Shown here one piece after another: positions 1-5,834 of a DNA stretch of 7,233 nt. The DNA comes from Bacillota bacterium (GTDB taxonomy: Bacteria; Bacillota; Bacilli; Bacillales_B; DSM-18226), in contig JAUZQA010000212.1 of the NCBI GenBank assembly GCA_030705665.1, positions 1 to 7,233 of the forward strand. The letters run 5' to 3'. The translations under genes were made by a program, and so were the position numbers. The notes under the pieces were generated by a model. That model searched no databases. It had not been told where the DNA came from and saw only the letters and a list, made by a program, of their open reading frames with translations. Within the stretch, counting starts at the first letter, position 1. Each line of letters opens with the position of its first letter.

Positions 1-1
1 A

Positions 2-187
2 CTAGAGAAAAACAATCTGGTAGAAATGGAGAAAAAGCCATCCACTATGGGACCGCCGAGAAAATTTTACACACTCAACACAGCAGGTCAAGAACAACTT
101 GAGGTTTTTTGGAAAAAGTGGGAGTTCGTCTCAAGCAAGATTAACGAACTCAAAGCGAATAAAATCAAAAGGAGAGAAGTAAAATGA
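2..187 (+). CDS. PadR-family transcriptional regulator, C-terminal part (5' end outside window)
   Basis: This is the last 61 codons of an open frame that enters from the left edge and ends in TGA at 185-187. The visible part carries the wing of a PadR winged helix. A '[10 protein letters not shown]' strand is followed by the hallmark '[13 protein letters not shown]' turn, then a charged C-terminal helix (about residues 30-55 of the visible part) of the kind that forms the PadR dimer. PadR proteins are small DNA-binding repressors, often controlling the exporter beside them. The stop overlaps the start of the next gene by ATGA (184-187), so the two are translationally coupled. I infer that it represses this operon, including the ABC exporter. 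The DNA-recognition helix and the promoter lie outside the window. The match rests on the wing motif alone, but that motif is distinctive. Confidence 0.85.
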   Translation, partial: LEKNNLVEMEKKPSTMGPPRKFYTLNTAGQEQLEVFWKKWEFVSSKINELKANKIKRREVK

Positions 188-525
188 GTTTTTTTGAAAA
201 AATTATTGGAAGTCTGGATGATAAGCGGGAATGGCGGGCGATGGAGGCACGTGCGAAGGCACTTCCAAGTGAGTATCTCAACGCTTACAAAGCTATGCAA
301 AAGTATATGTGGACAGCGGGTGGTGGTCCAACCGATTGGAAGGACTGCAGTCGGATCTATGGTGGCATTCTTGACCTCCTTGAGGAAGGAGCATCGGAAG
401 GCAAGAAAGTAACTGATCTTACAGGCGTGGACGTGGCTGCTTTCTGCGACGAGCTAGTGAAGGATGAGCAAACTTGGAAGGACAAATATCGCAAGAAGTT
501 GAACGATACGATTAATCGTGGCTAA
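184..525 (+). CDS. DUF1048 domain-containing protein
   Basis: A 113-residue soluble, probably all-helical protein with no signal peptide or membrane segment. The N-terminus 'MSFFEKIIG' and the segment '[16 protein letters not shown]' (residues 17-31) are typical of DUF1048, as are '[12 protein letters not shown]' (65-76) and '[12 protein letters not shown]' (83-94). The length fits a complete one-domain member. The start at 184 has a strong AAAAGGAG site nine bases upstream and overlaps the padR stop. DUF1048 genes commonly sit between a PadR regulator and an ABC exporter, as here. No biochemical function is established for the family. A role in sensing or assisting the regulator or exporter is only inferred from this linkage. 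Confidence 0.9.
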   Translation: MSFFEKIIGSLDDKREWRAMEARAKALPSEYLNAYKAMQKYMWTAGGGPTDWKDCSRIYGGILDLLEEGASEGKKVTDLTGVDVAAFCDELVKDEQTWKDKYRKKLNDTINRG

Positions 526-555
526 CGGCGAAAAGCTAGTGGATTTTCGCCTAGC
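521..555 (+). other. Strong intercistronic hairpin after the DUF1048 gene
   Basis: An inverted repeat overlaps the DUF1048 stop codon. The inner arms GGCGAAAA (527-534) and TTTTCGCC (544-551) pair perfectly over 8 bp around a 9-base loop. Outer arms GCTA (521-524) and TAGC (552-555) extend the stem past a 2-base bulge. No T-run follows, so it is not a classical intrinsic terminator. It could act as an mRNA stability or processing element that sets the ratio of regulator genes to exporter genes. The structure is read directly from sequence; the role is inferred. Confidence 0.6.
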
Positions 556-635
556 ACCTACACTAACTAATGACCCTAACCCGAAAATACCGTTTGAGTA
601 TACTCCTTGCCGGAGGATAGAAAGGAAGATGATAA

Positions 636-1406
636 ATGACTGAAAATATGATTGAAATTAAAGGTCTTGTCAAATCCTTCAAGGATAAAGAAGTCCTGAA
701 AGGTGTGGACTTAGAAATAAAACGAGGTGAAATCTTCGCTCTCCTCGGGGAAAACGGTTCAGGAAAAACAACCACGATCAAAATTCTTGCCACTCTATCA
801 AAAATGACGGCAGGGACAGCGGTTGTCAATGGTTTTAATGTGATAAAAAATCCGAATGATGTGAGAAAATCAATCTCGCTTACAGGTCAATTTACGGCTA
901 TTGATGAAATATTGACCGGCCGTGAAAATCTCATCATGATGGCGAAGCTCCGTCATCTGTCACAGCCAAAAGTTATTGCTCAAGAAATGCTAGAGAAATT
1001 TGATTTGACAGAAGCTGCAGACCGTAAGACTTCAACCTATTCAGGCGGGATGAAGCGTCGCTTGGATTTGGCCATGAGTTTTATCGGGAAACCTGCTGTG
1101 ATTTTCCTTGACGAGCCAACCACAGGCCTTGACCCGAAAGGACGTCTTGAAGTTTGGAAATTGGTGCGTGATCTTAATAAAAATGGTGCGACGATTTTCT
1201 TAACTACACAATATTTGGAAGAAGCAGAAGCATTGGCAGATCGTATCGCTATTCTTCACAAAGGTAATCTTATCGCGAATGCTCCTCTTGCTGAATTGAA
1301 GGCAATGCTGCCTGAGGCGGAAGTTGAATACATCAAAAAAGAACCAACACTCGAAGAAATATACTTGCACTTGACCGGTGAGAAAGGAGAGATAAACAAT
1401 GCCTAA
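636..1406 (+). CDS. ABC transporter ATP-binding protein, DrrA-like exporter subunit
   Basis: A 256-residue cytoplasmic nucleotide-binding subunit that powers an ABC-2 type exporter. Walker A 'GENGSGKTT' is at 38-46, the Q-loop Gln at 85, the signature 'YSGGMKRRL' at 135-143, and Walker B 'VIFLDE' at 155-160, followed by the D-loop 'GLDP'. The switch region reads 'TTQYLEEAE' (190-198), with Gln where most ABC ATPases have the H-loop His. The same Gln is usual in the DrrA (daunorubicin/antibiotic resistance) group. The C-terminus 'PTLEEIYLHLTG' (237-248) also matches that group. It is somewhat shorter than the usual ~300 residues. The start at 636 has AAAGGAAG about 7 bases upstream; an in-frame ATG at 648 is less well placed. 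It overlaps the permease gene by 8 bases. The substrate cannot be told; drugs, peptides or lipids are typical. Confidence 0.95.
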   Translation: MTENMIEIKGLVKSFKDKEVLKGVDLEIKRGEIFALLGENGSGKTTTIKILATLSKMTAGTAVVNGFNVIKNPNDVRKSISLTGQFTAIDEILTGRENLIMMAKLRHLSQPKVIAQEMLEKFDLTEAADRKTSTYSGGMKRRLDLAMSFIGKPAVIFLDEPTTGLDPKGRLEVWKLVRDLNKNGATIFLTTQYLEEAEALADRIAILHKGNLIANAPLAELKAMLPEAEVEYIKKEPTLEEIYLHLTGEKGEINNA

Positions 1407-2169
1407 ATATTTATTCCAAGATATTGCAACTATGACGAGTCGCTCAATGAAGCATATTTTTCGTAGTGCAGATACGATTATCACGGTGACTGTGATGCCG
1501 ATTGCCTTTATGCTCATGTTTGTCTATGTTTTTGGTGGAGCGATGCATGCAGGTACAAGTGCTTCCTACGTAAAATACCTCTTGCCAGGAATTTTGCTTC
1601 AATCGATTGCGAGTGGGGTGGCCTACACCGCCTATCGTCTCTTCATTGATGTGTCCAAGGGGATTTTTGAACGCTTCCACTCGATGCCAATTTCACAAAG
1701 TGCTGTTCTCTGGGGGCATATTTTAACTTCGTTACTATCTAATGCTATCTCAAGTGTTGTGATTGTACTGGTTGCTTTGGTGATGGGCTTTCGTTCGTCT
1801 GCTGGCATCCTTAATTGGCTGGCGGTTATTGGAATTCTCTTGTTCGTAGTTCTTGCCTTGACTTGGTTGGCTGTCCTTGCAGGCGTTTCTGCTAAGTCGG
1901 TGGATGGGGCGTCAGCCTTCTCTTATCCTCTGATTTTTTTGCCCTTTGTCAGCTCGGCTTTTGTCCCAACTGCCTCTATGCCTACTCCAGTACGTATTTT
2001 TGCTGAAAATCAACCCGTGACAGCTATTGTCAACACGATCCGTGCCCTCCTCAATAATCAATCTGTCGGAAACAATATCTGGATTGCCCTCGCATGGTGT
2101 TTGGGAATTACCATTGTTGCTTATCTCCTTGCAATAAGTGCTTATAGAAAACGTATCTTGGGGAATTAG
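1399..2169 (+). CDS. ABC-2 type transporter permease, DrrB-like
   Basis: A 256-residue integral membrane protein, the permease partner of the ATPase just upstream. Six hydrophobic segments are visible at about 27-46, 59-78, 108-130, 139-163, 173-193 and 227-247. The family features are 'YLLPGILLQSI' (60-70), the cytoplasmic loop 'KGIFERFHSMPIS' (87-99) that contacts the ATPase, and 'NQPVTAIVNTIRALL' (204-218), all typical of DrrB/ABC-2 permeases. Its start lies inside the ATPase gene (8-base overlap) behind an AAAGGAG site, so the two subunits are translationally coupled. A terminator follows ten bases after the stop. The complex would be a dimer of each subunit in the cytoplasmic membrane, exporting a hydrophobic or peptide compound. 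Specificity is unknown. Confidence 0.93.
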   Translation: MPKYLFQDIATMTSRSMKHIFRSADTIITVTVMPIAFMLMFVYVFGGAMHAGTSASYVKYLLPGILLQSIASGVAYTAYRLFIDVSKGIFERFHSMPISQSAVLWGHILTSLLSNAISSVVIVLVALVMGFRSSAGILNWLAVIGILLFVVLALTWLAVLAGVSAKSVDGASAFSYPLIFLPFVSSAFVPTASMPTPVRIFAENQPVTAIVNTIRALLNNQSVGNNIWIALAWCLGITIVAYLLAISAYRKRILGN

Positions 2170-2178
2170 ATCATTCAC

Positions 2179-2200
2179 AGCCGCTATAAGCGGCTTTTTT
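2179..2200 (+). terminator. Rho-independent terminator of the padR-exporter operon
   Basis: A perfect 7-bp stem, AGCCGCT (2179-2185) with AGCGGCT (2189-2195), around an ATA loop is followed by a T-run to 2200. It starts ten bases after the permease stop and closes the operon before the next promoter. Confidence 0.9.
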
Positions 2201-2251
2201 CTAGTAAAATAGTAATCAATTAGAAAGATAAACGAGTAGTTTTGTTATAGA

Positions 2252-2260
2252 TGCTATAAT
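2252..2260 (+). promoter_or_regulatory. Extended -10 promoter of the MDR oxidoreductase gene
   Basis: A perfect TATAAT at 2255-2260 is preceded by the TGC extension (2252-2254), an extended -10 element. No good TTGACA lies 16-18 bases upstream, which is tolerable with an extended -10. It sits about 40 bases before the start codon and downstream of the operon terminator, so the oxidoreductase gene is probably transcribed alone. Confidence 0.6.
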
Positions 2261-2297
2261 TATTGTATTTAAATTTAGATGAAGGAGCCTTATCGTT

Positions 2298-3290
2298 TTG
2301 AATGCAAAATGCATTAAATTCACTGAATTCGGTAATCCAAAAGAAGTGTTAAAAATGGAATATAAACGTGTTGAATCACCAAAGGAAAATGAAGTTCTTG
2401 TTCGAATGCTGACACGACCGATTAATCCCTCTGATTTAATTCCAATAAGAGGGTCGTATTCCCATCGAATTTCTTTACCTAATATCCCTGGTTATGAAGG
2501 TGTTGGTGTTGTAGAAGATGTAGGTACTTTCGTTTCAAAAAAACTTATTGGCAAACGAGTTTTACCTTTGCGAGGGGAAGGGACATGGCAGGAATTTGTA
2601 AAGACATCGGCAGAATTGGCAGTTCCTATCCCTGATTCTATTGATGATTTTACGGCATCCCAAATGTATATTAATCCCGTTACAGCATGGGTGGTTTGTA
2701 CGGAAGTTTTAAAATTAAGACCAAATGATTTTTTATTGGTTAACGCATGTGGTTCTTCGATTGGGCATATTTTTGCTCAATTATCAAAGATTTTGGGTTT
2801 TCGATTGATTGCAGTGACTAGAAATAATAAATATACAGAAGATTTACTTCATCTCGGTGCTTCTTATGTGATCGATACCTCTAAAGCTTCACTTTATGAA
2901 ACAGTTATGGAAATAACAAATGGGATGGGCGCAGATGCTGCTATTGATTCCGTTGGAGGTTCGTCTGGAAACGACTTGGCTTTTAGTGTCCACCCTAATG
3001 GGAATTTTATAACTATTGGTCTTTTATCAGGGATACAAGTAAACTGGGCAGATATTGTAAATCAAGCAAAAGTGAATGCGAACATATTTCATTTACGGAA
3101 TTGGAATAAAACTGTTTCGGTAGAAAAATGGCAAGAAACTTTTAATCATTTAATAAAGTTGGTAGCAGATAAAAAATTACGCTTGATGATGGTAGATTCT
3201 AAGTTTGACCTAACGGATGTAAAAAAGGCTGTGGCTGCTGTTGAATCTTCTAAAATAACGAAAGGGAAAGTATTTTTAACAAGCAATTGA
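2298..3290 (+). CDS. Zinc-free MDR-family NAD(P)H oxidoreductase, enoyl-reductase/quinone-reductase-like
   Basis: A 330-residue complete medium-chain dehydrogenase/reductase. The N-terminal GroES-like catalytic domain covers about 1-125. 'INPSDLIPIRGSY' (42-54) resembles the catalytic Tyr segment of mitochondrial-type 2-enoyl thioester reductases (Etr1/MECR), and 'GYEGVG' (65-70) replaces the zinc-ligand GHE motif. The usual zinc-ligand Cys/His set of alcohol dehydrogenases is not seen, so a zinc-independent enzyme is likely. 'MYINPVTAW' (123-131) leads into a Rossmann domain with the cofactor loop 'NACGSSIGHIFAQLSK' (149-164) and 'ADAAIDSVGG' (212-221). Start choice: TTG at 2298 follows GAAGGAG (2281-2287) by ten bases and restores the family N-terminus; the first in-frame ATG (residue 20) would cut off the first beta strand. 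The gene looks AT-rich compared with its neighbours. The substrate is unknown: an enoyl thioester, quinone or other activated alkene. Confidence 0.88.
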   Translation: MNAKCIKFTEFGNPKEVLKMEYKRVESPKENEVLVRMLTRPINPSDLIPIRGSYSHRISLPNIPGYEGVGVVEDVGTFVSKKLIGKRVLPLRGEGTWQEFVKTSAELAVPIPDSIDDFTASQMYINPVTAWVVCTEVLKLRPNDFLLVNACGSSIGHIFAQLSKILGFRLIAVTRNNKYTEDLLHLGASYVIDTSKASLYETVMEITNGMGADAAIDSVGGSSGNDLAFSVHPNGNFITIGLLSGIQVNWADIVNQAKVNANIFHLRNWNKTVSVEKWQETFNHLIKLVADKKLRLMMVDSKFDLTDVKKAVAAVESSKITKGKVFLTSN

Positions 3291-3311
3291 GTTTAAGAGC
3301 CTTCCCGGCTT

Positions 3312-3366
3312 GGTAATATAAATGTAACAAAAATCTAAGAGAGAATTAAAACAACACTGTTACAAT
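3312..3366 (+). promoter_or_regulatory. Promoter with four 11-bp-spaced operator half-sites before the haem protein gene
   Basis: Four hexamers with a TAA core stand exactly 11 bp apart: GGTAAT (3312), TGTAAC (3323), TCTAAG (3334) and ATTAAA (3345). An extended -10 follows, TGT plus TACAAT (3358-3366), with no recognisable -35. This layout is typical of promoters activated by OmpR/PhoB-family response regulators, whose dimers bind direct repeats one helical turn apart. The same layout, with the same 13-bp offset from the last hexamer to the -10 extension, occurs before apbE at 5835-5889. The predicted transcript start is about 3373, some 28 bases before the GTG start. The half-sites are degenerate, so the regulator is inferred rather than shown. 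Confidence 0.65.
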
Positions 3367-3400
3367 GGAGCGGAGTTCGGTAAAAGGGAGTGTTAAATAA

Positions 3401-4075
3401 GTGAATATGGAAAAAAATGCTTCAGTTAAATTTTTGCTACTGATCGTGGCTTCGATCATTATATTCACACTTGTCGGTTTGTTGTTCCTTGAGCATAATC
3501 CGATTGTTCAAAACCAAAAATATTGGATCATCAGCCGATCATCCGCCATTGTTTCCTACATCGTCTTGACTTTCGTGATCATCCTTGGGAACCTGCTCAG
3601 CAATCCAAGGAATAAGGATAGATGGAAAATGTCGAAATATCTTTTGCCATGGCACCAGGCATTGATAGCTGCAACTTATACGCTAGTTGTCATGCATCTC
3701 ATCTTTACGGTGATCGACCCAAAATCCGGGGTAACCTTTAAACAAATGTGGTTTCCAATCCATGCCTTGGTACATCCTTATCCCTATTTGGCAGGGGCAT
3801 TCGGGCTTTATTTCCTTGTCCTGATTGGGTTCACTGCATCCATCAGGAAGCACTTTAAAAAATGGATTGATATTCACCGAATTTCAATCGCCATTTGGTT
3901 TTTCGTCACCATTCATGGATTCTTTGGTGGATCCGACACACTGGCGTTTGCCTCCATGTATGGGTTGTCGACTTTACTTACTTTTGGTACGTTCTTTTAC
4001 CGTCACTGGGCAATAAAGAAACAGCCAAAAAAGAGAATGACAGTCCCGTTAAAACAAAAAAATTCCGCTGTATAA
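3401..4075 (+). CDS. Ferric-reductase-like transmembrane haem b protein
   Basis: A 224-residue integral membrane protein with about six hydrophobic helices (9-30, 44-66, 84-105, 128-147, 160-176, 183-201) and a basic cytoplasmic tail. It fits the ferric-reductase-like transmembrane domain (FRD, MsrQ/YedZ type). Two histidine pairs are placed to bind haem b across the bilayer: His85/His99 (HX13H) and His159/His172 (HX12H). No FAD/NAD domain follows, so electrons must come from a separate partner or the quinone pool. GTG at 3401 is preferred because AAAGGGAG (3383-3390) lies ten bases upstream; the ATG at 3407 is sixteen bases away. The stop codon lies in the loop of the terminator. It converges on the apbE operon and shares its promoter design, which suggests one electron-transfer function. 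Ferric reductase activity itself is not shown. Confidence 0.87.
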   Translation: MNMEKNASVKFLLLIVASIIIFTLVGLLFLEHNPIVQNQKYWIISRSSAIVSYIVLTFVIILGNLLSNPRNKDRWKMSKYLLPWHQALIAATYTLVVMHLIFTVIDPKSGVTFKQMWFPIHALVHPYPYLAGAFGLYFLVLIGFTASIRKHFKKWIDIHRISIAIWFFVTIHGFFGGSDTLAFASMYGLSTLLTFGTFFYRHWAIKKQPKKRMTVPLKQKNSAV

Positions 4076-4092
4076 GCAGCGGGATTTTTTTT
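4060..4092. terminator. Bidirectional Rho-independent terminator between convergent units
   Basis: An 11-bp stem (AAATTCCGCTG at 4060-4070 with CAGCGGGATTT at 4077-4087, one G-T pair) encloses a 6-base loop. A T-run follows on the + strand (4085-4092) and an A-run precedes it (4055-4062), giving a T-run on the - strand. It therefore serves both the haem protein gene, whose TAA (4073-4075) lies in the loop, and the apbE operon, whose last stop is at 4097-4099. Confidence 0.92.
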
Positions 4093-4096
4093 GTTA

Positions 4097-4549
4097 TCAA
4101 GATGCTTTTGTCACCGACTGAACGGGAGGCGGTGGTGCTGGCGCAGGCTTTGATGTTACAACAGGAGCGGGAGTTGCTGGCTTAACTGCTGTTGGCGCCT
4201 GAATGGCTGCAGCACTTGTATTGGCTGAACTATTGGAAGAAGAACGAACCGACACCGCTGCAATCTGGTTTTTAATTTGAGCGATTTCTGAATTAAGCGT
4301 ATTAATTTGTTGGTTTTTCTGATTTGTATCATTTACCGTTTGAGCGTAAGTGAGTTGTAATTGATATAATTTTTGATTATAGTCATTTAGTTTTTTGATT
4401 AAATGGTTTCGTTCTTGAACTTTTTGCATATAGGCATTTTTTTGATTATCGGCAGCACTTACCTGGTCTTGGACATTATAAAGGACGCCTGCGTATAAAC
4501 CACCAGCACAAAGAATTCCAATGGCTGATTTTTTCCAAACTTTATTCAT
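4097..4549 (-). CDS. Secreted coiled-coil protein with Pro/Ala-rich C-terminal tail
   Basis: A 150-residue protein of no family I can name. The N-terminus has basic residues (Lys3, Lys6, Lys7), a hydrophobic core at about 8-24 and 'VSAAD' (30-34), a plausible signal peptidase site, so it is probably exported. Cys14 is not in a proper lipobox. Residues 35-98 are rich in Gln, Asn and Lys with heptad-like Leu/Ile spacing, which indicates a coiled coil. A Ser/Asn/Ala linker (103-116) leads to a Pro/Ala/Val tail (118-145) like wall-spanning segments of Gram-positive surface proteins. No LPXTG or other anchor is visible. The start at 4549 has AAAGGTGG five bases upstream; the frame stays open to 4591 but those upstream codons lack a good site. 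It overlaps the preceding gene by 8 bases (ATGAATAA) and is last in the apbE operon. Function unknown. Confidence 0.78.
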   Translation of the reverse strand: MNKVWKKSAIGILCAGGLYAGVLYNVQDQVSAADNQKNAYMQKVQERNHLIKKLNDYNQKLYQLQLTYAQTVNDTNQKNQQINTLNSEIAQIKNQIAAVSVRSSSNSSANTSAAAIQAPTAVKPATPAPVVTSKPAPAPPPPVQSVTKAS

Positions 4550-4835
4550 TATTTCCACCTTTTTTTTGTAATAATGTATTTTTTTGAGCAACTAGGCTGG
4601 AGTATTGATGATCGATTTCATTCTTCGCTTTAGTTGCTTCCACCAAATTGCTTTGTAGTTTTTGAATTTGTCCTGCTGCGGAATCCGCTTGTTTTTTTAT
4701 TTGAACATCAGAAATAGCTGGATAGGTGGCTGGCTGATTTTTTTTCAAATAAGAATGAACGGTTACGTAAGTGCAGACAAAGAAAATCAATGTAAACAAT
4801 AGTAAAATGGTACGTTTTTTAGTCATAAACAGCAT
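4542..4835 (-). CDS. Small single-pass membrane protein with extracellular coiled coil
   Basis: A 97-residue protein of unknown family. A short basic N-terminus (Lys6, Lys7, Arg8) precedes one strong membrane helix (about 9-29). The rest (31-97) is hydrophilic and rich in Gln, Lys and Ala, with a likely coiled coil at 46-92. It resembles small DivIC/FtsL-like bitopic proteins in shape only. The positive-inside rule puts the coiled coil outside the cell. I chose the ATG at 4835 because AAAGGAG lies ten bases upstream; ATGs at 4844 (too close to that site) and 4826 are possible. The ribosome site lies inside the end of apbE and the coding regions overlap by 17 bases, so translation is coupled. 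It and the next gene both have an N-terminal membrane segment plus coiled coil, which suggests they may pair at the envelope. Confidence 0.75.
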   Translation of the reverse strand: MLFMTKKRTILLLFTLIFFVCTYVTVHSYLKKNQPATYPAISDVQIKKQADSAAGQIQKLQSNLVEATKAKNEIDHQYSSLVAQKNTLLQKKGGNNE

Positions 4836-5763
4836 GAAAAACATTCTCCTTTCTATGAAAATCAGAAAAAGTCCAAATTATAGTTGTAGCGATTTCGTTC
4901 GAACAGAAAATCTCTTTTTTGTCATTGATCAAAAGGTGTGGCAGGTAAGGGAGGTGTATGTCTTTCTGTTCATCTTGGATGAACAAGGATTTGGTATACA
5001 CTTCCGCATCTACACAGCTTTCCGCAAAGGCCGTCACACTCACCATGTTCCCTTGATACGGCAGCTTCGTCCACGGATTGATCAAGTGATGGAAAGTTCG
5101 GTTTTCACGTTCCCATCTCCTTTTCCATGTGGAACTTGTACAAATGGCAGTTTTTTCACCGGATAGGCTCAAAACCAGCGCCAAATCATTCGAAGCATGA
5201 ATGGGATCTTCCACTCCAACATTCCAAGCACTGCCATCCTCTTGCGTTCCGCAAACGATCATATCTCCGCCGGCGTTGATGATATACCCAGTCAAGTCAT
5301 CTTGGAATTCCTGTTCGATCAAGGTGGCTAAGTAATCAGCCGTATAGCCTTTTCCGATGCCGCCAAGGTCGATCGGAGCAGAGAATTTCACTTTCCCATC
5401 AGCCTTCCAGTCGAACAGCACACTATCGCTCGAAGACGAAGGTGCGACTTCTGCACCTGAGTAACCTAATCGATCCAAATAGGCGAGAACCCTTGGATCG
5501 AAAGCGCCATTTGACTCCGCCCATTTCTTTTCCGTTTTTCGTAAAACGTCATACATCGTTTCGGAAACGGGATTCCAATGGTTCAGATTGCGGTTCAAGG
5601 ATGTCAGCTCGCTCGTTTCGCGGAATCGGGACATGATTTGTTCCAGACGTTCCGTCTCCGAAATGACCTTAGTGAAAAAATCGGTCGAAATTTCATGTTT
5701 GGAATCCAACCTGAGTTCAAATGTTGTATTCATGGCGAGGTACGTAAGTGTCTTCGTTGTCAT
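4819..5763 (-). CDS. apbE: FAD:protein FMN transferase (ApbE family)
   Basis: A 314-residue flavinyltransferase that uses FAD to attach FMN covalently to a Thr or Ser of acceptor proteins, with Mg as cofactor. Family motifs appear in order: the start strand 'MNTTFELRL' (11-19), 'MSRFRETSELTSLN' (44-57), 'GAFDP' (86-90), the FAD-binding 'DLGGIGKGYTAD' (132-143), 'NAGGD' (163-167), 'HHLINPWTKLP' (225-235), and the metal-site region with Asp252 and Thr257. There is no signal peptide or lipobox, unlike secreted ApbE lipoproteins, so it probably acts in the cytoplasm or is exported another way. The C-terminal tail after about 285 is not a family motif. The start at 5763 has AAGGG about six bases upstream. 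It leads an operon with two coiled-coil genes and has a promoter matching that of the convergent haem protein gene. No acceptor motif of the D-x-x-(S/T)-G-A-(T/S) type is seen nearby. Confidence 0.93.
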   Translation of the reverse strand: MTTKTLTYLAMNTTFELRLDSKHEISTDFFTKVISETERLEQIMSRFRETSELTSLNRNLNHWNPVSETMYDVLRKTEKKWAESNGAFDPRVLAYLDRLGYSGAEVAPSSSSDSVLFDWKADGKVKFSAPIDLGGIGKGYTADYLATLIEQEFQDDLTGYIINAGGDMIVCGTQEDGSAWNVGVEDPIHASNDLALVLSLSGEKTAICTSSTWKRRWERENRTFHHLINPWTKLPYQGNMVSVTAFAESCVDAEVYTKSLFIQDEQKDIHLPYLPHLLINDKKEIFCSNEIATTIIWTFSDFHRKENVFHAVYD

Positions 5764-5834
5764 CGTTTTCCCTTGTTCCCCTTTTCTCCGGTCTATTTTT
5801 ATTTATTAATGAAAGATTACCGATTTCCTCGTCT

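Noticed and set aside
594..623. Possible MerR-type promoter before the ABC ATPase gene (TTGAGT, a CTCC/GGAG dyad and a weak TAGAAA)
   Set aside because: The -10 is weak and would put the transcript start within a few bases of the start codon, leaving no ribosome site. The GGAGG is more likely part of the leader.
3298..3310. Small hairpin AGCC/GGCT after the oxidoreductase stop as a terminator
   Set aside because: The stem is only four to five pairs and no T-run follows.
3323..3364. Inverted repeat TGTAACA / TGTTACA before the haem protein gene as a repressor operator
   Set aside because: The arms are 28 bases apart. The left arm is one of the 11-bp-spaced half-sites and the right arm is the extended -10, so the tandem-repeat promoter explains both better.
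4505..4512. Lipobox at Cys14 of the secreted coiled-coil protein
   Set aside because: The residue before the Cys is Leu rather than Gly, Ala or Ser, so lipidation is unlikely.
4550..4591. Longer N-terminus for the secreted coiled-coil protein starting at 4591
   Set aside because: It would put 14 extra basic residues before the signal peptide and has no good ribosome site, while the ATG at 4549 has AAAGGTGG five bases upstream.
4771..5166. Open frame on the + strand opposite apbE
   Set aside because: It is an antisense shadow of clear ApbE coding sequence, with no ribosome site or recognisable protein features.
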